A stretch of 64,000 bases of DNA from Klebsiella sp. RHBSTW-00484 (GCF_013705725.1 NZ_CP055481.1:1-64000), one strand, 5' to 3'; numbered from the stretch's first letter, positions 12,278-25,736 are shown. Translations and numbers: made by a program. Notes: generated from the sequence alone by a model not told the origin.

Positions 12278-13504
12278 ATGAAACAAGTCACCTTTGCTCT
12301 CCGTAATCATCAGCTTACCAACACACGCACCTGGACGGCGGATAGCCAGTGGCTGGTTTTTGACGTCCGTCCGTCCGGGGCGTCGTTTACCGGCGAAACC
12401 ATTGAACGCGTCAATGTTGAAAGCGGCGATGTTGAAGTGATCTATCGTGCGACAAACAATGCGCACGTTGGCGTGGTGACCGTTCATCCTTCGGCAGACC
12501 AGTACGTCTTTATCCATGGCCCGGAAAACCCGGATGAGTACTGGCATTACGATTTCCACCATCGTCGCGGCGTGGTGACATATCGGGGAGAAACGCACAA
12601 TCTTGATGCGATGGATATCACCGCCCCGTATACGCCAGGGGCGCTGCGCGGTGGCAGCCATGTGCATGTCTTCAGCCCAAACGGTGAGTTTGTCAGCTTT
12701 ACCTATAACGACCATGTACTGCACGAGCGCGATCCATTACTCGATCTGCGCAACGTCGGCGTGGCGGTGCCCTATGGCCCTGTCACGCCGCGTGGGCAGC
12801 ATCCGCGAGAATATGGCGGCAGCCACTGGTGCGTACTGGTCAGTCGGACAACGCCGATGCCCACCCCGGGTAGCGACGACATCAACCGGGCCTATGAAGA
12901 GGGCTGGGTTGGCAACCATGCGCTGGCGTTTATCGGCGATACGCAGTCGATGAATGGCGATAAAGTACCGGAGCTTTTTATTGTCGAATTGCCGAAGAGT
13001 GAACAGGGCTGGAAGTTGCCGGGCGATGCGCCTCTGGCAGGTATAGAAACGACGATGCCCGCGCCTCCGGCTGGCGTTGTTCAGCGTCGCTTAACGTTTA
13101 CTCATGAACGTCGTTACCCTGGGCTTGCGAATACGCCGCGCCACTGGGTGCGGGCCAACCCGCAGGCCACGGAGATTGCTTTTCTGATGCGTGATGATAC
13201 CGGCGTCGTTCAGCTATGGCTTATTTCGCCACAAGGCGGCGAACCGCGGCAGCTAACCCACAATAGCGCAGATATTCAATCGGCGTTTAACTGGCATCCA
13301 TCAGGAAAATGGCTGGGCTTTGTGCTGGAGAGTCGAATTGCGCTCTGCGATGCGCAGAGTGGGGTGATCACCTTTTTAACTGCCGGACACGAAAATCCGC
13401 CTTCAGCCGATGCGATCGTCTTTTCGCCAGACGGCAAACAGCTTGCCTGGATGGAAGAGGTGGACGGTTATCGCCAGCTTTGGATAACCGCAACGGCACG
13501 CTAA
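12278..13504 (+). CDS. yidR: YidR, WD40-like beta-propeller protein of unknown function
   Basis: The 408-residue protein matches E. coli YidR. It has repeated TolB-type propeller signatures such as HVFSPNGEFVSFTYNDH, FNWHPSGKWLGFV and IVFSPDGKQLAWM. There is no signal peptide, so it is probably cytosolic. ATG 12278 (MKQVTFALRNHQL) matches the family start; an in-frame TTG at 12230 adds 16 unrelated residues. It follows dgoT by 51 bases including a hairpin. A role in sugar-acid metabolism is only suggested by position. It converges on yidQ with a 1-base gap. Confidence 0.9.
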   Translation: MKQVTFALRNHQLTNTRTWTADSQWLVFDVRPSGASFTGETIERVNVESGDVEVIYRATNNAHVGVVTVHPSADQYVFIHGPENPDEYWHYDFHHRRGVVTYRGETHNLDAMDITAPYTPGALRGGSHVHVFSPNGEFVSFTYNDHVLHERDPLLDLRNVGVAVPYGPVTPRGQHPREYGGSHWCVLVSRTTPMPTPGSDDINRAYEEGWVGNHALAFIGDTQSMNGDKVPELFIVELPKSEQGWKLPGDAPLAGIETTMPAPPAGVVQRRLTFTHERRYPGLANTPRHWVRANPQATEIAFLMRDDTGVVQLWLISPQGGEPRQLTHNSADIQSAFNWHPSGKWLGFVLESRIALCDAQSGVITFLTAGHENPPSADAIVFSPDGKQLAWMEEVDGYRQLWITATAR

Positions 13505-13505
13505 A

Positions 13506-13838
13506 TTACGGGTTAGGCATTGGCGCTGGCGGGATCACAGAGTTGGTGGCCAGCGTCTCTTTCTCGCTCTTTTCCACGCGCGATTTGACCGAGCTATCGG
13601 TACGGAACATATCCCACGGCAGCAGCAGTGTGTCCATCACGGCGGTGAGCGGCATATCCAGAGCGACCAGAGATTTGACTCCCCAGTTGGTATCGTCATC
13701 ACCCAGCGTTTGCGCGCTGGAGCGGGTCCCCGGGTAGGTTCCTTCTTTGCCGCCGGTATGTGACATGACGCTGGAGCACCCGCTTGAAATTATTATCCCG
13801 CTGAACAGGATTAGCTTTAACAGACCGCTTTTCATCAT
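13506..13838 (-). CDS. yidQ: YidQ, small DUF1375 lipoprotein
   Basis: The 110-residue predicted lipoprotein has a signal peptide ending in the lipobox SSGC at residues 18-21. The conserved segment after it, SSVMSHTGGKEGTYPGTR, and DMPLTAVMDTLLLPWD identify the DUF1375/YidQ family. The function is unknown; the family is usually placed in the cell envelope. A second ATG at codon 2 is an equally good start. It is transcribed toward yidR. Confidence 0.9.
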   Translation of the reverse strand: MMKSGLLKLILFSGIIISSGCSSVMSHTGGKEGTYPGTRSSAQTLGDDDTNWGVKSLVALDMPLTAVMDTLLLPWDMFRTDSSVKSRVEKSEKETLATNSVIPPAPMPNP

Positions 13839-14012
13839 TCTTCCGTCATTGTTACGGGCGTTGATAGAACCTTCTATCGGTTATATCGAGCCATTCCATG
13901 GATGCATAGTGTTATTGCGCTGCACTGTGGCAGGCGTCGCACTTTGCCTTTTGTGCTGTGACTCCAGTCTAAGCAATAGACAACAAACTGCAAAAAAAAT
14001 TGCCCTCTTCAT

Positions 14013-14040
14013 CTTGAAAATAACGTTATTAAACCCATTT
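14013..14040 (+). promoter_or_regulatory. Sigma-32 heat-shock promoter of ibpA
   Basis: The -35 element CTTGAAA (14013-14019) and -10 element CCCATTT (14034-14040) are separated by 14 bases. This is the RpoH promoter pattern known for ibpAB in E. coli. The rest of the 309 bp yidQ-ibpA gap (13839-14147) holds the AT-rich promoter region and the ibpA leader; no further gene is supported. Confidence 0.88.
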
Positions 14041-14047
14041 TAGGAAT

Positions 14048-14147
14048 GTGCCCCGCTGAGAATACGCCGAATGGGTATTCTGGGTAATAACGGCCTGTCC
14101 ATGATGGAAGGTCAGATAATTCTCGCTGATTTCAGGAGCTATTTATT
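14048..14147 (+). promoter_or_regulatory. ROSE-type RNA thermometer in the ibpA leader
   Basis: The leader of about 100 bases can fold over its ribosome binding site. The ROSE signature U(U/C)GCU appears as TCGCT at 14123-14127, positioned to pair with AGGAG at 14134-14138, ten bases before the ATG. E. coli ibpA is known to be controlled this way. The call here rests on motif and position, not on computed folding. Confidence 0.75.
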
Positions 14148-14561
14148 ATGCGTAATTTCGATCTCTCCCCGCTGTATCGTTCTGCTATTGGTTTCGACCG
14201 CCTTTTCAATCTGTTAGAAAATAATCAAAGCCAGAGTAATGGCGGCTACCCTCCGTACAACGTTGAGTTAGTAGACGAGAACAACTACCGTATCGCGATT
14301 GCGGTTGCGGGTTTTGCAGAGAGTGAACTGGAGATTACCACCCAGGACAACCTGTTGATTGTTAAAGGCTCTCATACGGCTGAGCAGAAAGAGCGTACCT
14401 ATCTGTACCAGGGTATCGCCGAGCGTAACTTTGAGCGTAAATTCCAGCTCGCGGAAAATATTCATATCCGCGGTGCTAACCTGGTCAACGGTCTGCTGTA
14501 TATCGACCTGGAGCGAGTTATTCCTGAAGCGAATAAACCGCGCCGCATCGAAATCAACTAA
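14148..14561 (+). CDS. ibpA: Small heat-shock protein IbpA
   Basis: IbpA is a holding chaperone that coats heat-denatured proteins so that DnaK and ClpB can refold them. The 137-residue protein has the alpha-crystallin domain (about 35-125) with the typical [18 protein letters not shown] segment and a C-terminal RRIEI motif matching the IxI/V oligomer contact. It is co-transcribed with ibpB, 119 bases downstream, from the sigma-32 promoter. Confidence 0.97.
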   Translation: MRNFDLSPLYRSAIGFDRLFNLLENNQSQSNGGYPPYNVELVDENNYRIAIAVAGFAESELEITTQDNLLIVKGSHTAEQKERTYLYQGIAERNFERKFQLAENIHIRGANLVNGLLYIDLERVIPEANKPRRIEIN

Positions 14562-14680
14562 TTACGTGGGTCGCGAATGCGGCCCGATATAAAACTAAAA
14601 ATCTGCCTGCCGTCAGGAGGCAAATGTAAATCCACAGGATTTGCAGATATCAACTCGCTTCTTAGAAGGAGAAACATACT
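14562..14680 (+). promoter_or_regulatory. ibpB leader, probable second RNA thermometer
   Basis: The 119-base ibpA-ibpB spacer contains two short inverted repeats (CTGCC/GGAGGCA near 14602-14622 and AAATCC/GGATTT near 14628-14643). It ends with TCGCT at 14655-14659 followed by the ribosome binding site AAGGAG at 14666-14671. CTTCTT just before it can pair with AAGGAG. This mirrors the ibpA thermometer arrangement. Confidence 0.6.
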
Positions 14681-15109
14681 ATGCGTAACTACGATTTATC
14701 CCCACTGCTGCGTCAATGGATCGGTTTTGACAAACTGGCCAATGCCCTGCAAACCGCCGGTGAAAGCCAGAGCTTCCCACCCTATAACATCGAAAAAAGC
14801 GACGATAACCACTATCGCATAACTCTTGCGCTGGCCGGTTTCCGTCAGGAAGATTTGGATGTCCAGCTGGAAGGTACGCGCCTGACGGTAAAAGGTACGC
14901 CGCAGCAGCCGGAAAAAGAGACCAAATGGCTGCATCAGGGGTTGGTGAGCCAGGCATTTAGCCTGAGCTTTACGCTCGCCGAAAATATGGAAGTCTCCGG
15001 GGCAACCTTTACCAATGGCCTGCTGCATATCGATTTGACTCGTAACGAGCCGGAACAGATAGCTCCGCAGCGTATCGCCATCAGCGATCGTCCCGCCTTG
15101 AATAGCTAA
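14681..15109 (+). CDS. ibpB: Small heat-shock protein IbpB
   Basis: IbpB is the second inclusion-body-binding chaperone and cooperates with IbpA in mixed oligomers. The 142-residue alpha-crystallin protein shares [17 protein letters not shown] at its start, [18 protein letters not shown] in the core, and QRIAI as the C-terminal IxI motif. It is the last gene of the ibpAB unit and is followed directly by a strong terminator. Confidence 0.97.
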   Translation: MRNYDLSPLLRQWIGFDKLANALQTAGESQSFPPYNIEKSDDNHYRITLALAGFRQEDLDVQLEGTRLTVKGTPQQPEKETKWLHQGLVSQAFSLSFTLAENMEVSGATFTNGLLHIDLTRNEPEQIAPQRIAISDRPALNS

Positions 15110-15128
15110 TTAAGTGAACACCTATAAG

Positions 15129-15151
15129 GCCCCGATTTTCGGGGCTTTTTT
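15129..15151 (+). terminator. Terminator after ibpB
   Basis: A perfect GCCCCG (15129-15134) / CGGGGC (15140-15145) stem is followed by six T. Confidence 0.93.
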
Positions 15152-15246
15152 GTGCGCTGGCGCTCATAAAATGCCCTTGCTGCAACAGATATTTCAGTTT
15201 AAAAAATAATCAGATTTTATAGGCTCACTGAAACAAAGGATATGTG

Positions 15247-15679
15247 ATGAACGAACAGCAGCCATTTGAAGCGATTAAAAATAGAGATGAGGCGGGAAGA
15301 GAGTATTGGTCTGCCTGAGCATTGGCAAAATTGCTAGAGTATTCAGAATATCGCCATTTTAACCCGGTGATTATCAAAGCAATTGAGGCATGCGCGAATA
15401 GTGGGCATGCTGCGAACGACCATTTCGAGGAGATCCTCGCTATGGTCAGAATTGGTTCCGGGGCACAGCGAGAACTTAAGGATATAAAATTATCCCGCTA
15501 CGCCTGCTATCTGGTTGTGCAAAATGGCGATCCGTCAACAAACCCATTATGAAGTTGGGCAAAAAGTGCGTCAGACGATTAAAGATCTTGGCGGCACGAT
15601 GCCGGAAGCGCTGCCTTCTCCAGATAAAAGCATTCAGCAGCTGAAAATTGCGGTGAAAAGTAAAGACGCGCCGGAATAG
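15247..15679 (+). pseudogene. dinD: Decayed DNA damage-inducible protein D (dinD) remnant
   Basis: Reading from ATG 15247 gives MNEQQPFEAIKNRDEAG, then TGA at 15316-15318 (codon 24), where functional DinD continues. The same frame then encodes LLEYSEYRHFNPVI and YACYLVVQNGDPS, clear DinD sequence. About 130 central residues are missing, and after a frame change near 15540 the C terminus resumes as HYEVGQKVRQTIKDLGGTMPE to the TAG at 15679. DinD modulates RecA filaments in E. coli, where the gene has about 274 codons. One nonsense codon, one large deletion and one frame change make it non-functional. Confidence 0.87.
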
Positions 15680-15780
15680 CGAACCTGATGCCGTGATTAT
15701 TGTGCGCCAGGCGGCATACAGTCTATTGAGCGCCAGTCATAATCCTCTTTGTTGATAATGTTATTCACAGGGAAGAAACG

Positions 15781-17442
15781 ATGAGTGATATAGCATTGAC
15801 CGTTAGCGTATTGGCGCTGGTTGCGGTAGTTGGATTGTGGATCGGCAATGTAAAAGTGCGCGGTGTCGGCTTTGGTATCGGAGGCGTGCTGTTTGGCGGA
15901 ATCATCGTCGGCCACTTCGTGGACCAGGCGGGCATCACGCTCAGTAGCCCAATGCTGCACTTTATTCAGGAATTTGGCCTGATTCTCTTCGTGTATACCA
16001 TCGGTATCCAGGTGGGACCGGGCTTCTTCGCCTCGCTGCGCGTTTCCGGCCTGCGGCTTAACCTCTTCGCGATTCTTATCGTGATCCTCGGCGGCCTGGT
16101 CACCGCAGTCCTGCATAAACTGTTCGATATCCCTCTTCCGGTGGTGCTTGGCATCTTCTCCGGGGCCGTTACTAACACGCCAGCACTGGGGGCCGGGCAG
16201 CAGATCCTGCGCGACCTTGGCGTGCCGTTTGATACTGTCGACCAGATGGGGATGAGTTACGCCATGGCCTATCCGTTCGGCATTTGCGGCATTCTGCTGA
16301 CGATGTGGCTGGTTCGGCTATTTTTCCGCATTAATGTCGAAAAAGAGGCCCAGCAGTTTGATGAGAACAGCGGCAACGGTCATTCGCATCTGCAAACTAT
16401 CAACGTTCGCGTGGAAAACCCCAACCTGAATAATATGGCGATTCAGGATGTGCCAATGCTTAACAGCGATAAGCTGATTTGCTCGCGTCTCAAGCGTGAG
16501 GAGATGCTGATGGTGCCTGCGCCGAATACCATGATTCAGCTTGGCGACCTGCTGCATCTGGTTGGGCGGCCAGAGGATTTGCATAACGCTCAACTGGTGA
16601 TTGGCAAAGAAGTCTCTACCTCACTCTCCACTCGCGGTACCGACCTGAAAGTTGAGCGCGTGGTGGTCACCAACGAGAAGGTATTGGGTAAAAGAATCCG
16701 CGATCTGCACTTTAAACAGCGCTATGACGTGGTTATCTCACGCCTCAATCGTGCCGGGGTTGAGCTGGTCGCCAGCAGCCATGCCAGCCTGCAGTTCGGC
16801 GATATCCTGAATCTGGTGGGCCGCCCGGAAGCGATTGACGCGGTTGCCGCCGAGCTTGGCAACGCGCAGCAAAAACTCCAGCAGGTGCAGATGCTACCGG
16901 TGTTTATCGGCATTGGTCTGGGCGTTCTACTGGGCTCTATTCCTCTGTTTATTCCTGGATTCCCGGCGGCGCTGAAGCTGGGTCTGGCCGGCGGGCCGCT
17001 GATTATGGCACTGATCCTCGGGCGTATCGGCAGTATCGGTAAGCTGTACTGGTTTATGCCGCCCAGCGCCAACCTTGCGCTGCGCGAGTTGGGGATTGTG
17101 CTGTTCCTCGCAGTGGTCGGGCTAAAATCCGGCGGCGACTTTGTAGCGACGCTGATTGAAGGCGACGGTATGAGCTGGATTGCCTACGGCATCTTTATCA
17201 CCGGTATACCGCTACTGGCGGTCGGGATTCTGGCGCGTATGTTCGCGAAAATGAACTACCTGACCCTGTGCGGCATGCTGGCCGGTTCAATGACCGACCC
17301 TCCGGCACTGGCTTTTGCCAACAACCTGCATGCCACCAGCGGCGCGGCGGCGCTCTCTTACGCCACTGTTTATCCGCTGGTCATGTTCCTACGTATCATC
17401 ACGCCGCAGCTCCTGGCGGTGCTGTTCTGGGGGATGGGTTAA
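15781..17442 (+). CDS. yidE: YidE, AspT/YidE/YbjL-family putative transporter
   Basis: The 553-residue protein has two hydrophobic blocks (about 1-185 and 370-553), each with several membrane segments, flanking two soluble TrkA-C (RCK_C) domains (about 195-360; LVGRPEDL and NLVGRPEAI mark their ends). This architecture defines the aspartate:alanine exchanger family, but the YidE substrate is unknown. [14 protein letters not shown] and [12 protein letters not shown] are the family repeat motifs. The last 54 bases overlap the 3' end of the convergent yidP. Confidence 0.92.
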   Translation: MSDIALTVSVLALVAVVGLWIGNVKVRGVGFGIGGVLFGGIIVGHFVDQAGITLSSPMLHFIQEFGLILFVYTIGIQVGPGFFASLRVSGLRLNLFAILIVILGGLVTAVLHKLFDIPLPVVLGIFSGAVTNTPALGAGQQILRDLGVPFDTVDQMGMSYAMAYPFGICGILLTMWLVRLFFRINVEKEAQQFDENSGNGHSHLQTINVRVENPNLNNMAIQDVPMLNSDKLICSRLKREEMLMVPAPNTMIQLGDLLHLVGRPEDLHNAQLVIGKEVSTSLSTRGTDLKVERVVVTNEKVLGKRIRDLHFKQRYDVVISRLNRAGVELVASSHASLQFGDILNLVGRPEAIDAVAAELGNAQQKLQQVQMLPVFIGIGLGVLLGSIPLFIPGFPAALKLGLAGGPLIMALILGRIGSIGKLYWFMPPSANLALRELGIVLFLAVVGLKSGGDFVATLIEGDGMSWIAYGIFITGIPLLAVGILARMFAKMNYLTLCGMLAGSMTDPPALAFANNLHATSGAAALSYATVYPLVMFLRIITPQLLAVLFWGMG

Positions 17443-18156
17443 CAGATTTTGTGCCAGTACGCGCCGCAAGTGGTAGTCCACCTGATACTCGCTGGCGTTA
17501 CGGAACATCACCGAATAGTTAAGAAACTCGCCGCTGTCGCTGTAGGAAAGGGAGGTAATTCGCAGCAGCGGCGTCTGTTCCGGCACGTTCATAGATTGCG
17601 CCAGCTGCTTGTCCGCCAGCACTGGCGACAGCGTTTCATAGTTACCGCTGATGGTTATTCCGCACTCCTTCTCGATATAATCGAACTTCGACCCCTCCAG
17701 ATGCACCAACGACAGATTACGAAACAGCTTTACCGGCATATAGCTGTCTTCCAGCATTAGCGGCTTGCCATCGACATAGCGCACCCGGCGCGAGAAGTAG
17801 ATCCGTTCATCAATTTGTATCCGCAGCAGGCTGGCGATAGCCGGAGGCGCGGGCATCACTTCAAAAACCAATACCCGGCTCACGACCTCTTTGCCATGCT
17901 TGCGTAGTACCTCGGCCAGCCCGGTCAGATTGGTGGTTTCATGATGTAAGTCTTTGCGGGCGACATAGGTACCGGAACCGTGCCGACGCACCACCAGCCC
18001 CCACGCGACTAACAGGTCGATGGCTTTACGGATGGTCATGCGCGCGACGCCGAACTCTTCCGCCAGCTTTTTCTCGCCCGGAAGCGGGCTGCCGATATCG
18101 AAATCGGAGGAATTGAGCCGCAAACGCAATCTGTCGGCGATAGATTTGTAGATCAC
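17389..18156 (-). CDS. yidP: YidP, GntR/HutC-type regulator of the alpha-glucoside operon
   Basis: The 255-residue regulator has a GntR winged helix (about 1-70, [21 protein letters not shown]) and a UTRA effector domain. It matches E. coli YidP, which sits beside the glv genes. I chose GTG 18156 because AGAGGT precedes it by 6 bases and family members start at IYKSI; an ATG six codons upstream (18174) is possible. The C-terminal tail after YHLRR is unlike E. coli and is encoded inside the end of yidE. It probably responds to an alpha-glucoside phosphate and controls aglAB. Confidence 0.9.
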   Translation of the reverse strand: MIYKSIADRLRLRLNSSDFDIGSPLPGEKKLAEEFGVARMTIRKAIDLLVAWGLVVRRHGSGTYVARKDLHHETTNLTGLAEVLRKHGKEVVSRVLVFEVMPAPPAIASLLRIQIDERIYFSRRVRYVDGKPLMLEDSYMPVKLFRNLSLVHLEGSKFDYIEKECGITISGNYETLSPVLADKQLAQSMNVPEQTPLLRITSLSYSDSGEFLNYSVMFRNASEYQVDYHLRRVLAQNLLTHPPEQHRQELRRDDT

Positions 18157-18497
18157 CAGTAGACCTCTATTCATTGTGTTGAAATCGATACTAAATGCAT
18201 TATTTTCTATAAAAATTAAATGAATACATAAAGATAAAATATATTCGTTATGGTGATTTCATCAGTTGAATTCATCATATCTAATTTTATATAAAAAAGT
18301 AGACAACATTGGCGTAATTAAAACCATGAAAGCGATCACGAATCGCAACGGTGCTGCATGTTACCGCTCGGGCAAATTTCTATCCTCGTTTCAGGCCAGT
18401 ACAAATAGTTACCCTGAATAATTCACCGCTGTACGTGAAGTATGCCGGGTATGAATAAGGCCACTCACCCTACGAGTTGTTACATGAGGATTTTCAA
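18157..18497. promoter_or_regulatory. yidP-aglA divergent intergenic region
   Basis: This 341 bp region is AT-rich over 18180-18310 and must hold the divergent promoters of yidP and aglA. A GAATA...TATTC pair brackets 18219-18247. No operator is clear enough to call. GAGGA at 18486-18490 is the ribosome binding site that decides the aglA start at 18498. No gene is supported here. Confidence 0.5.
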
Positions 18498-22329
<3,832 letters not shown>

Positions 22330-22457
22330 TTTAATTTCCCATCAGCGAATGATGCCTGCAACCTGATAGGGGGAATTTAGCAAAAAAATAACCGTTCAGG
22401 GATACATTACCCATTATTTTATGAATCTCATCGCCTTACCTGGATAAAACGCTATTC

Positions 22458-22486
22458 CTTTGTACCTAATAGCACCAGGATATAAT
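22458..22486 (+). promoter_or_regulatory. Candidate promoter of yidK
   Basis: A perfect -10 TATAAT lies at 22481-22486 with a weak CTTTGT 17 bases upstream (22458-22463). A weak -35 fits an activator-dependent promoter, plausibly YidL. The implied leader to the yidK ATG is very short. Confidence 0.4.
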
Positions 22487-22505
22487 GACAAACAAGGGCT
22501 ACAAG

Positions 22506-24221
22506 ATGAATGCGATACAAATTTTGAGCTTTGTCGGTTTTACATTGCTGGTAGCTATCATTACCTGGTTGAAGGTAAGAAAAGCAGATACCGGCTCACA
22601 GCAGGGCTATTTTCTTGCCGGACGTTCGCTGAAAGCGCCGGTTATTGCCGCCTCGCTGATGTTAACCAACTTATCGACCGAACAGCTGGTGGGGTTATCC
22701 GGGCAGGCCTACAGAAGCGGCATGTCGGTGATGGGCTGGGAGGTGACCTCGGCGGTTACGCTGATCTTCCTGGCGCTGATCTTTCTGCCTCGCTACTTGC
22801 AGCGCGGCATCGCTACCATCCCGGACTTTCTCGAAGAGCGTTACGATAAAACCACTCGCATTATTATCGACTTCTGTTTCCTGATTGCTACTGGCGTCTG
22901 TTTTCTGCCTATCGTTCTCTACTCCGGGGCGCTGGCGCTTAACAGCCTGTTTCATATCGGCGACTCGCTGGGCTTAACTCAGGGTGCCGCTATCTGGTTG
23001 CTGGTGATTTTGCTGGGGCTGGCGGGGATTTTATATGCCGTTATCGGCGGGATGCGCGCGATGGCAATCGCCGATTCCATCAACGGTATCGGTCTGGTGA
23101 TCGGCGGCCTGATGGTGCCGGTATTCGGGCTTATCGCCATGGGTAAGGGGAGCTTTTTACAGGGCATCGAGCAGCTAACGACGGTGCATGCGGAGAAACT
23201 CAACTCCATCGGCAGTAGCACCGATCCCTTACCCATTGGCGCGGCGTTCACCGGCCTGATTCTGGTGAACACCTTCTACTGGTGCACTAACCAGGGGATT
23301 GTGCAGCGCACGCTGGCGTCGAAAAGCCTGGCGGAAGGGCAGAAAGGGGCGTTGCTGACGGCGGTTCTGAAAATGCTCGACCCGCTGATTCTGGTGCTCC
23401 CCGGTTTAATCGCGTTCCATCTCTATCAGGATCTGCCGAGCGCGGATATGGCCTATCCGACGCTGGTCAATAAGGTGATGCCGCTCCCGTTAGTTGGGTT
23501 CTTCGGCGCAGTACTGTTTGGCGCGGTTATCAGCACCTTTAACGGTTTTTTAAACAGCGCCAGCACCCTGTTTAGCATGGGGATCTATCGACGCATCATC
23601 AACGAAAACGCCCAGCCGGATCAACTGGTGCGCGTCGGGAAAAAGTTTGGCCTCTTTATCGCCGTAATATCGGTGATTGTCGCGCCGTGGATCGCCAATG
23701 CGCCGCAGGGCCTGTATAGCTGGATGAAACAGCTTAACGGTATTTATAACGTGCCGCTGGTAACGATCATCATTATGGGTTTCTTCTTTCCGCGCATTCC
23801 GGCGTTGGCGGCTAAAGTCGCGATGGGACTCGGTATCGTCAGCTATATCACCATCAACTACCTGGTGAAGTTTGATTTCCACTTCCTCTACGTGCTGGCC
23901 TGCACCTTCTGCATCAACGTGGTGGTGATGCTGATTATCGGCTTTATCAAGCCGCGGGCGACGCCGTTTAAATTCCACGATGCTTTTGCCGTGGATATGG
24001 TGCCATGGCGGCACGTGAAGATTGCCTCGCTGGGCATCCTGTTCGCCATGGTCGGCGTTTACGCAGGACTGGCCGAGTTCGGCGGCTACGGTACCCGCTG
24101 GCTGGCGGTGAGTTGTTACTCCATCACCGCCGCAGTCGTTATCTATTTGATTTATAGCAACTGGCAGGAACGCCGCTCTGCTCCGGCTACCTATGCTACC
24201 GACGTTAAGGAAAAACCATGA
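22506..24221 (+). CDS. yidK: YidK, sodium:solute symporter family transporter
   Basis: The 571-residue protein belongs to the SSS/SGLT family, with about 14 membrane segments, the N-terminal YFLAGRSL motif, and the WCTNQGIVQRTLASKS segment typical of sugar-type members. ATG 22506 (MNAIQILSF) matches E. coli YidK; a frame starting 7 codons earlier is rejected. It overlaps the yidJ sulfatase by 4 bp, so a sulfated or otherwise sulfatase-related substrate is likely, though unidentified. Confidence 0.91.
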   Translation: MNAIQILSFVGFTLLVAIITWLKVRKADTGSQQGYFLAGRSLKAPVIAASLMLTNLSTEQLVGLSGQAYRSGMSVMGWEVTSAVTLIFLALIFLPRYLQRGIATIPDFLEERYDKTTRIIIDFCFLIATGVCFLPIVLYSGALALNSLFHIGDSLGLTQGAAIWLLVILLGLAGILYAVIGGMRAMAIADSINGIGLVIGGLMVPVFGLIAMGKGSFLQGIEQLTTVHAEKLNSIGSSTDPLPIGAAFTGLILVNTFYWCTNQGIVQRTLASKSLAEGQKGALLTAVLKMLDPLILVLPGLIAFHLYQDLPSADMAYPTLVNKVMPLPLVGFFGAVLFGAVISTFNGFLNSASTLFSMGIYRRIINENAQPDQLVRVGKKFGLFIAVISVIVAPWIANAPQGLYSWMKQLNGIYNVPLVTIIIMGFFFPRIPALAAKVAMGLGIVSYITINYLVKFDFHFLYVLACTFCINVVVMLIIGFIKPRATPFKFHDAFAVDMVPWRHVKIASLGILFAMVGVYAGLAEFGGYGTRWLAVSCYSITAAVVIYLIYSNWQERRSAPATYATDVKEKP

Positions 24222-25711
24222 GTCGCCCCAATTTCCTGTTTATTATGACCGATACTCAGGCCACCAATATGGTGGGCTGTTACAGCGATAAGCCGCTGAA
24301 TACCAATAATATTGATAGTCTGGCCGCTGAAGGTATCCGCTTCAATTCCGCCTACACCTGCTCGCCGGTATGCACCCCGGCGCGTGCCGGGCTGTTTACC
24401 GGGATTTACGCCAACCAGTCCGGCCCGTGGACCAATAACGTCGCGCCGGGGAAAAACATCTCCACCATGGGGCGTTACTTCAAAGATGCGGGCTACCACA
24501 CTTGCTATATCGGCAAGTGGCATCTCGACGGGCATGACTATTTCGGCACCGGCGAGTGCCCTTCTGAGTGGGATGCTGACTACTGGTTTGATGGCGCGAA
24601 TTACCTCGCGGAACTGACCGAGGAAGAGATCAGCTTGTGGCGCAACGGCCTGAACTCGGTTGAAGATTTACAGCGACACGGTATCGACGAAACCTTTACC
24701 TGGGCGCACCGCATCAGCAATCGGGCGGTAGACTTCCTGCATCAACCCGCGCGCGCCGACGAGCCGTTCCTGATGGTGGTGTCCTATGACGAGCCGCACC
24801 ATCCGTTTACCTGCCCGGTGGAGTATCTGGAAAAGTATCAGGACTTTTATTACGACCTCGGGCCGAAGGCTCACGACTCGCTGGCGAATAAACCCGAGCA
24901 CCATCGGCTATGGTCCGAGGCTATGCCGTCCCCGGTGGGCGAAGACGGGCGCTATCACCATCCGCTCTATTTTGCCTGCAACGACTTTGTTGATGACCAG
25001 ATTGGTCGGGTGATCGATGCCTTAACCCCGGAGCAGCGGGAGAATACCTGGGTGATTTACACCTCCGATCACGGTGAGATGATGGGGGCGCATAAGCTCA
25101 TCAGCAAAGGCGCGGCGATGTATGACGACATCACCCGTATCCCGCTAATAATGCGCCCGCCGCAGGGGGAATCCATGCAGATCGATACGCCGGTCAGCCA
25201 TATCGACCTGCTGCCGACGATGATGGCGCTGGCGGACATCGATAAGCCGGATATCCTGCCGGGGGAAAACATCCTGCAAGCCGAAACGACGCGCGGCGTG
25301 ATGGTGGAATTCAACCGTTATGAGATTGAGCATGACAGCTTTGGAGGTTTTATCCCGGTGCGCTGCTGGGTGACCGATGAGTACAAACTGGTGCTCAATC
25401 TATTTACCAGTGATGAACTTTACGACAGGATTAACGATCCGGATGAGCTACATAACCTGATCGATGTCCATGAGTTCGCCGACGTTCGCTGCCGGATGCA
25501 CGATGCGTTGCTGGATTATATGGATAAAATCCGCGACCCGTTCCGCAGTTATCAGTGGAGCCTGCGCCCGTGGCGGCCTGAGGCCCAGCCACGTTGGATG
25601 GGCGCTTTCCGCCCGCGCCCGCAGGATGGCTATTCCCCGGTAGTACGCGACTACGACACCGGCCTGCCGACCCAGGGCGTGAAGGTTGAGGAGAAAAAAC
25701 AGAAGTTTTGA
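24218..25711 (+). CDS. yidJ: YidJ, Cys-type sulfatase
   Basis: The 497-residue protein is a sulfatase of the alkaline phosphatase superfamily. The catalytic CxPxR motif is CTPAR with Cys52, the residue normally converted to formylglycine. Metal-ligand regions are IMTDTQ (Asp12) and YTSDHGEMMG. No signal peptide is visible, so it should act in the cytoplasm on a substrate imported by YidK, with which it overlaps by 4 bp. The natural substrate is unknown. The gene pairs with yidF downstream (see there). Confidence 0.92.
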   Translation: MSRPNFLFIMTDTQATNMVGCYSDKPLNTNNIDSLAAEGIRFNSAYTCSPVCTPARAGLFTGIYANQSGPWTNNVAPGKNISTMGRYFKDAGYHTCYIGKWHLDGHDYFGTGECPSEWDADYWFDGANYLAELTEEEISLWRNGLNSVEDLQRHGIDETFTWAHRISNRAVDFLHQPARADEPFLMVVSYDEPHHPFTCPVEYLEKYQDFYYDLGPKAHDSLANKPEHHRLWSEAMPSPVGEDGRYHHPLYFACNDFVDDQIGRVIDALTPEQRENTWVIYTSDHGEMMGAHKLISKGAAMYDDITRIPLIMRPPQGESMQIDTPVSHIDLLPTMMALADIDKPDILPGENILQAETTRGVMVEFNRYEIEHDSFGGFIPVRCWVTDEYKLVLNLFTSDELYDRINDPDELHNLIDVHEFADVRCRMHDALLDYMDKIRDPFRSYQWSLRPWRPEAQPRWMGAFRPRPQDGYSPVVRDYDTGLPTQGVKVEEKKQKF

Positions 25712-25736
25712 CGAACTGCACCACTGCCGACAATCA

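Noticed and set aside
13747..14043. 98-codon frame between yidQ and ibpA
   Set aside because: It starts antisense to yidQ, crosses the sigma-32 promoter and has no ribosome binding site or recognisable sequence.
15180..15200. Possible LexA box upstream of the dinD remnant
   Set aside because: CTG and CAG are separated by 12 bases, not the required 10, and the flanking consensus is absent.
15761..15769. DnaA box TTATTCACA upstream of yidE
   Set aside because: A single 9-mer expected by chance in 64 kb; no cluster of boxes or AT-rich unwinding region nearby. The chromosome origin is not in this window.
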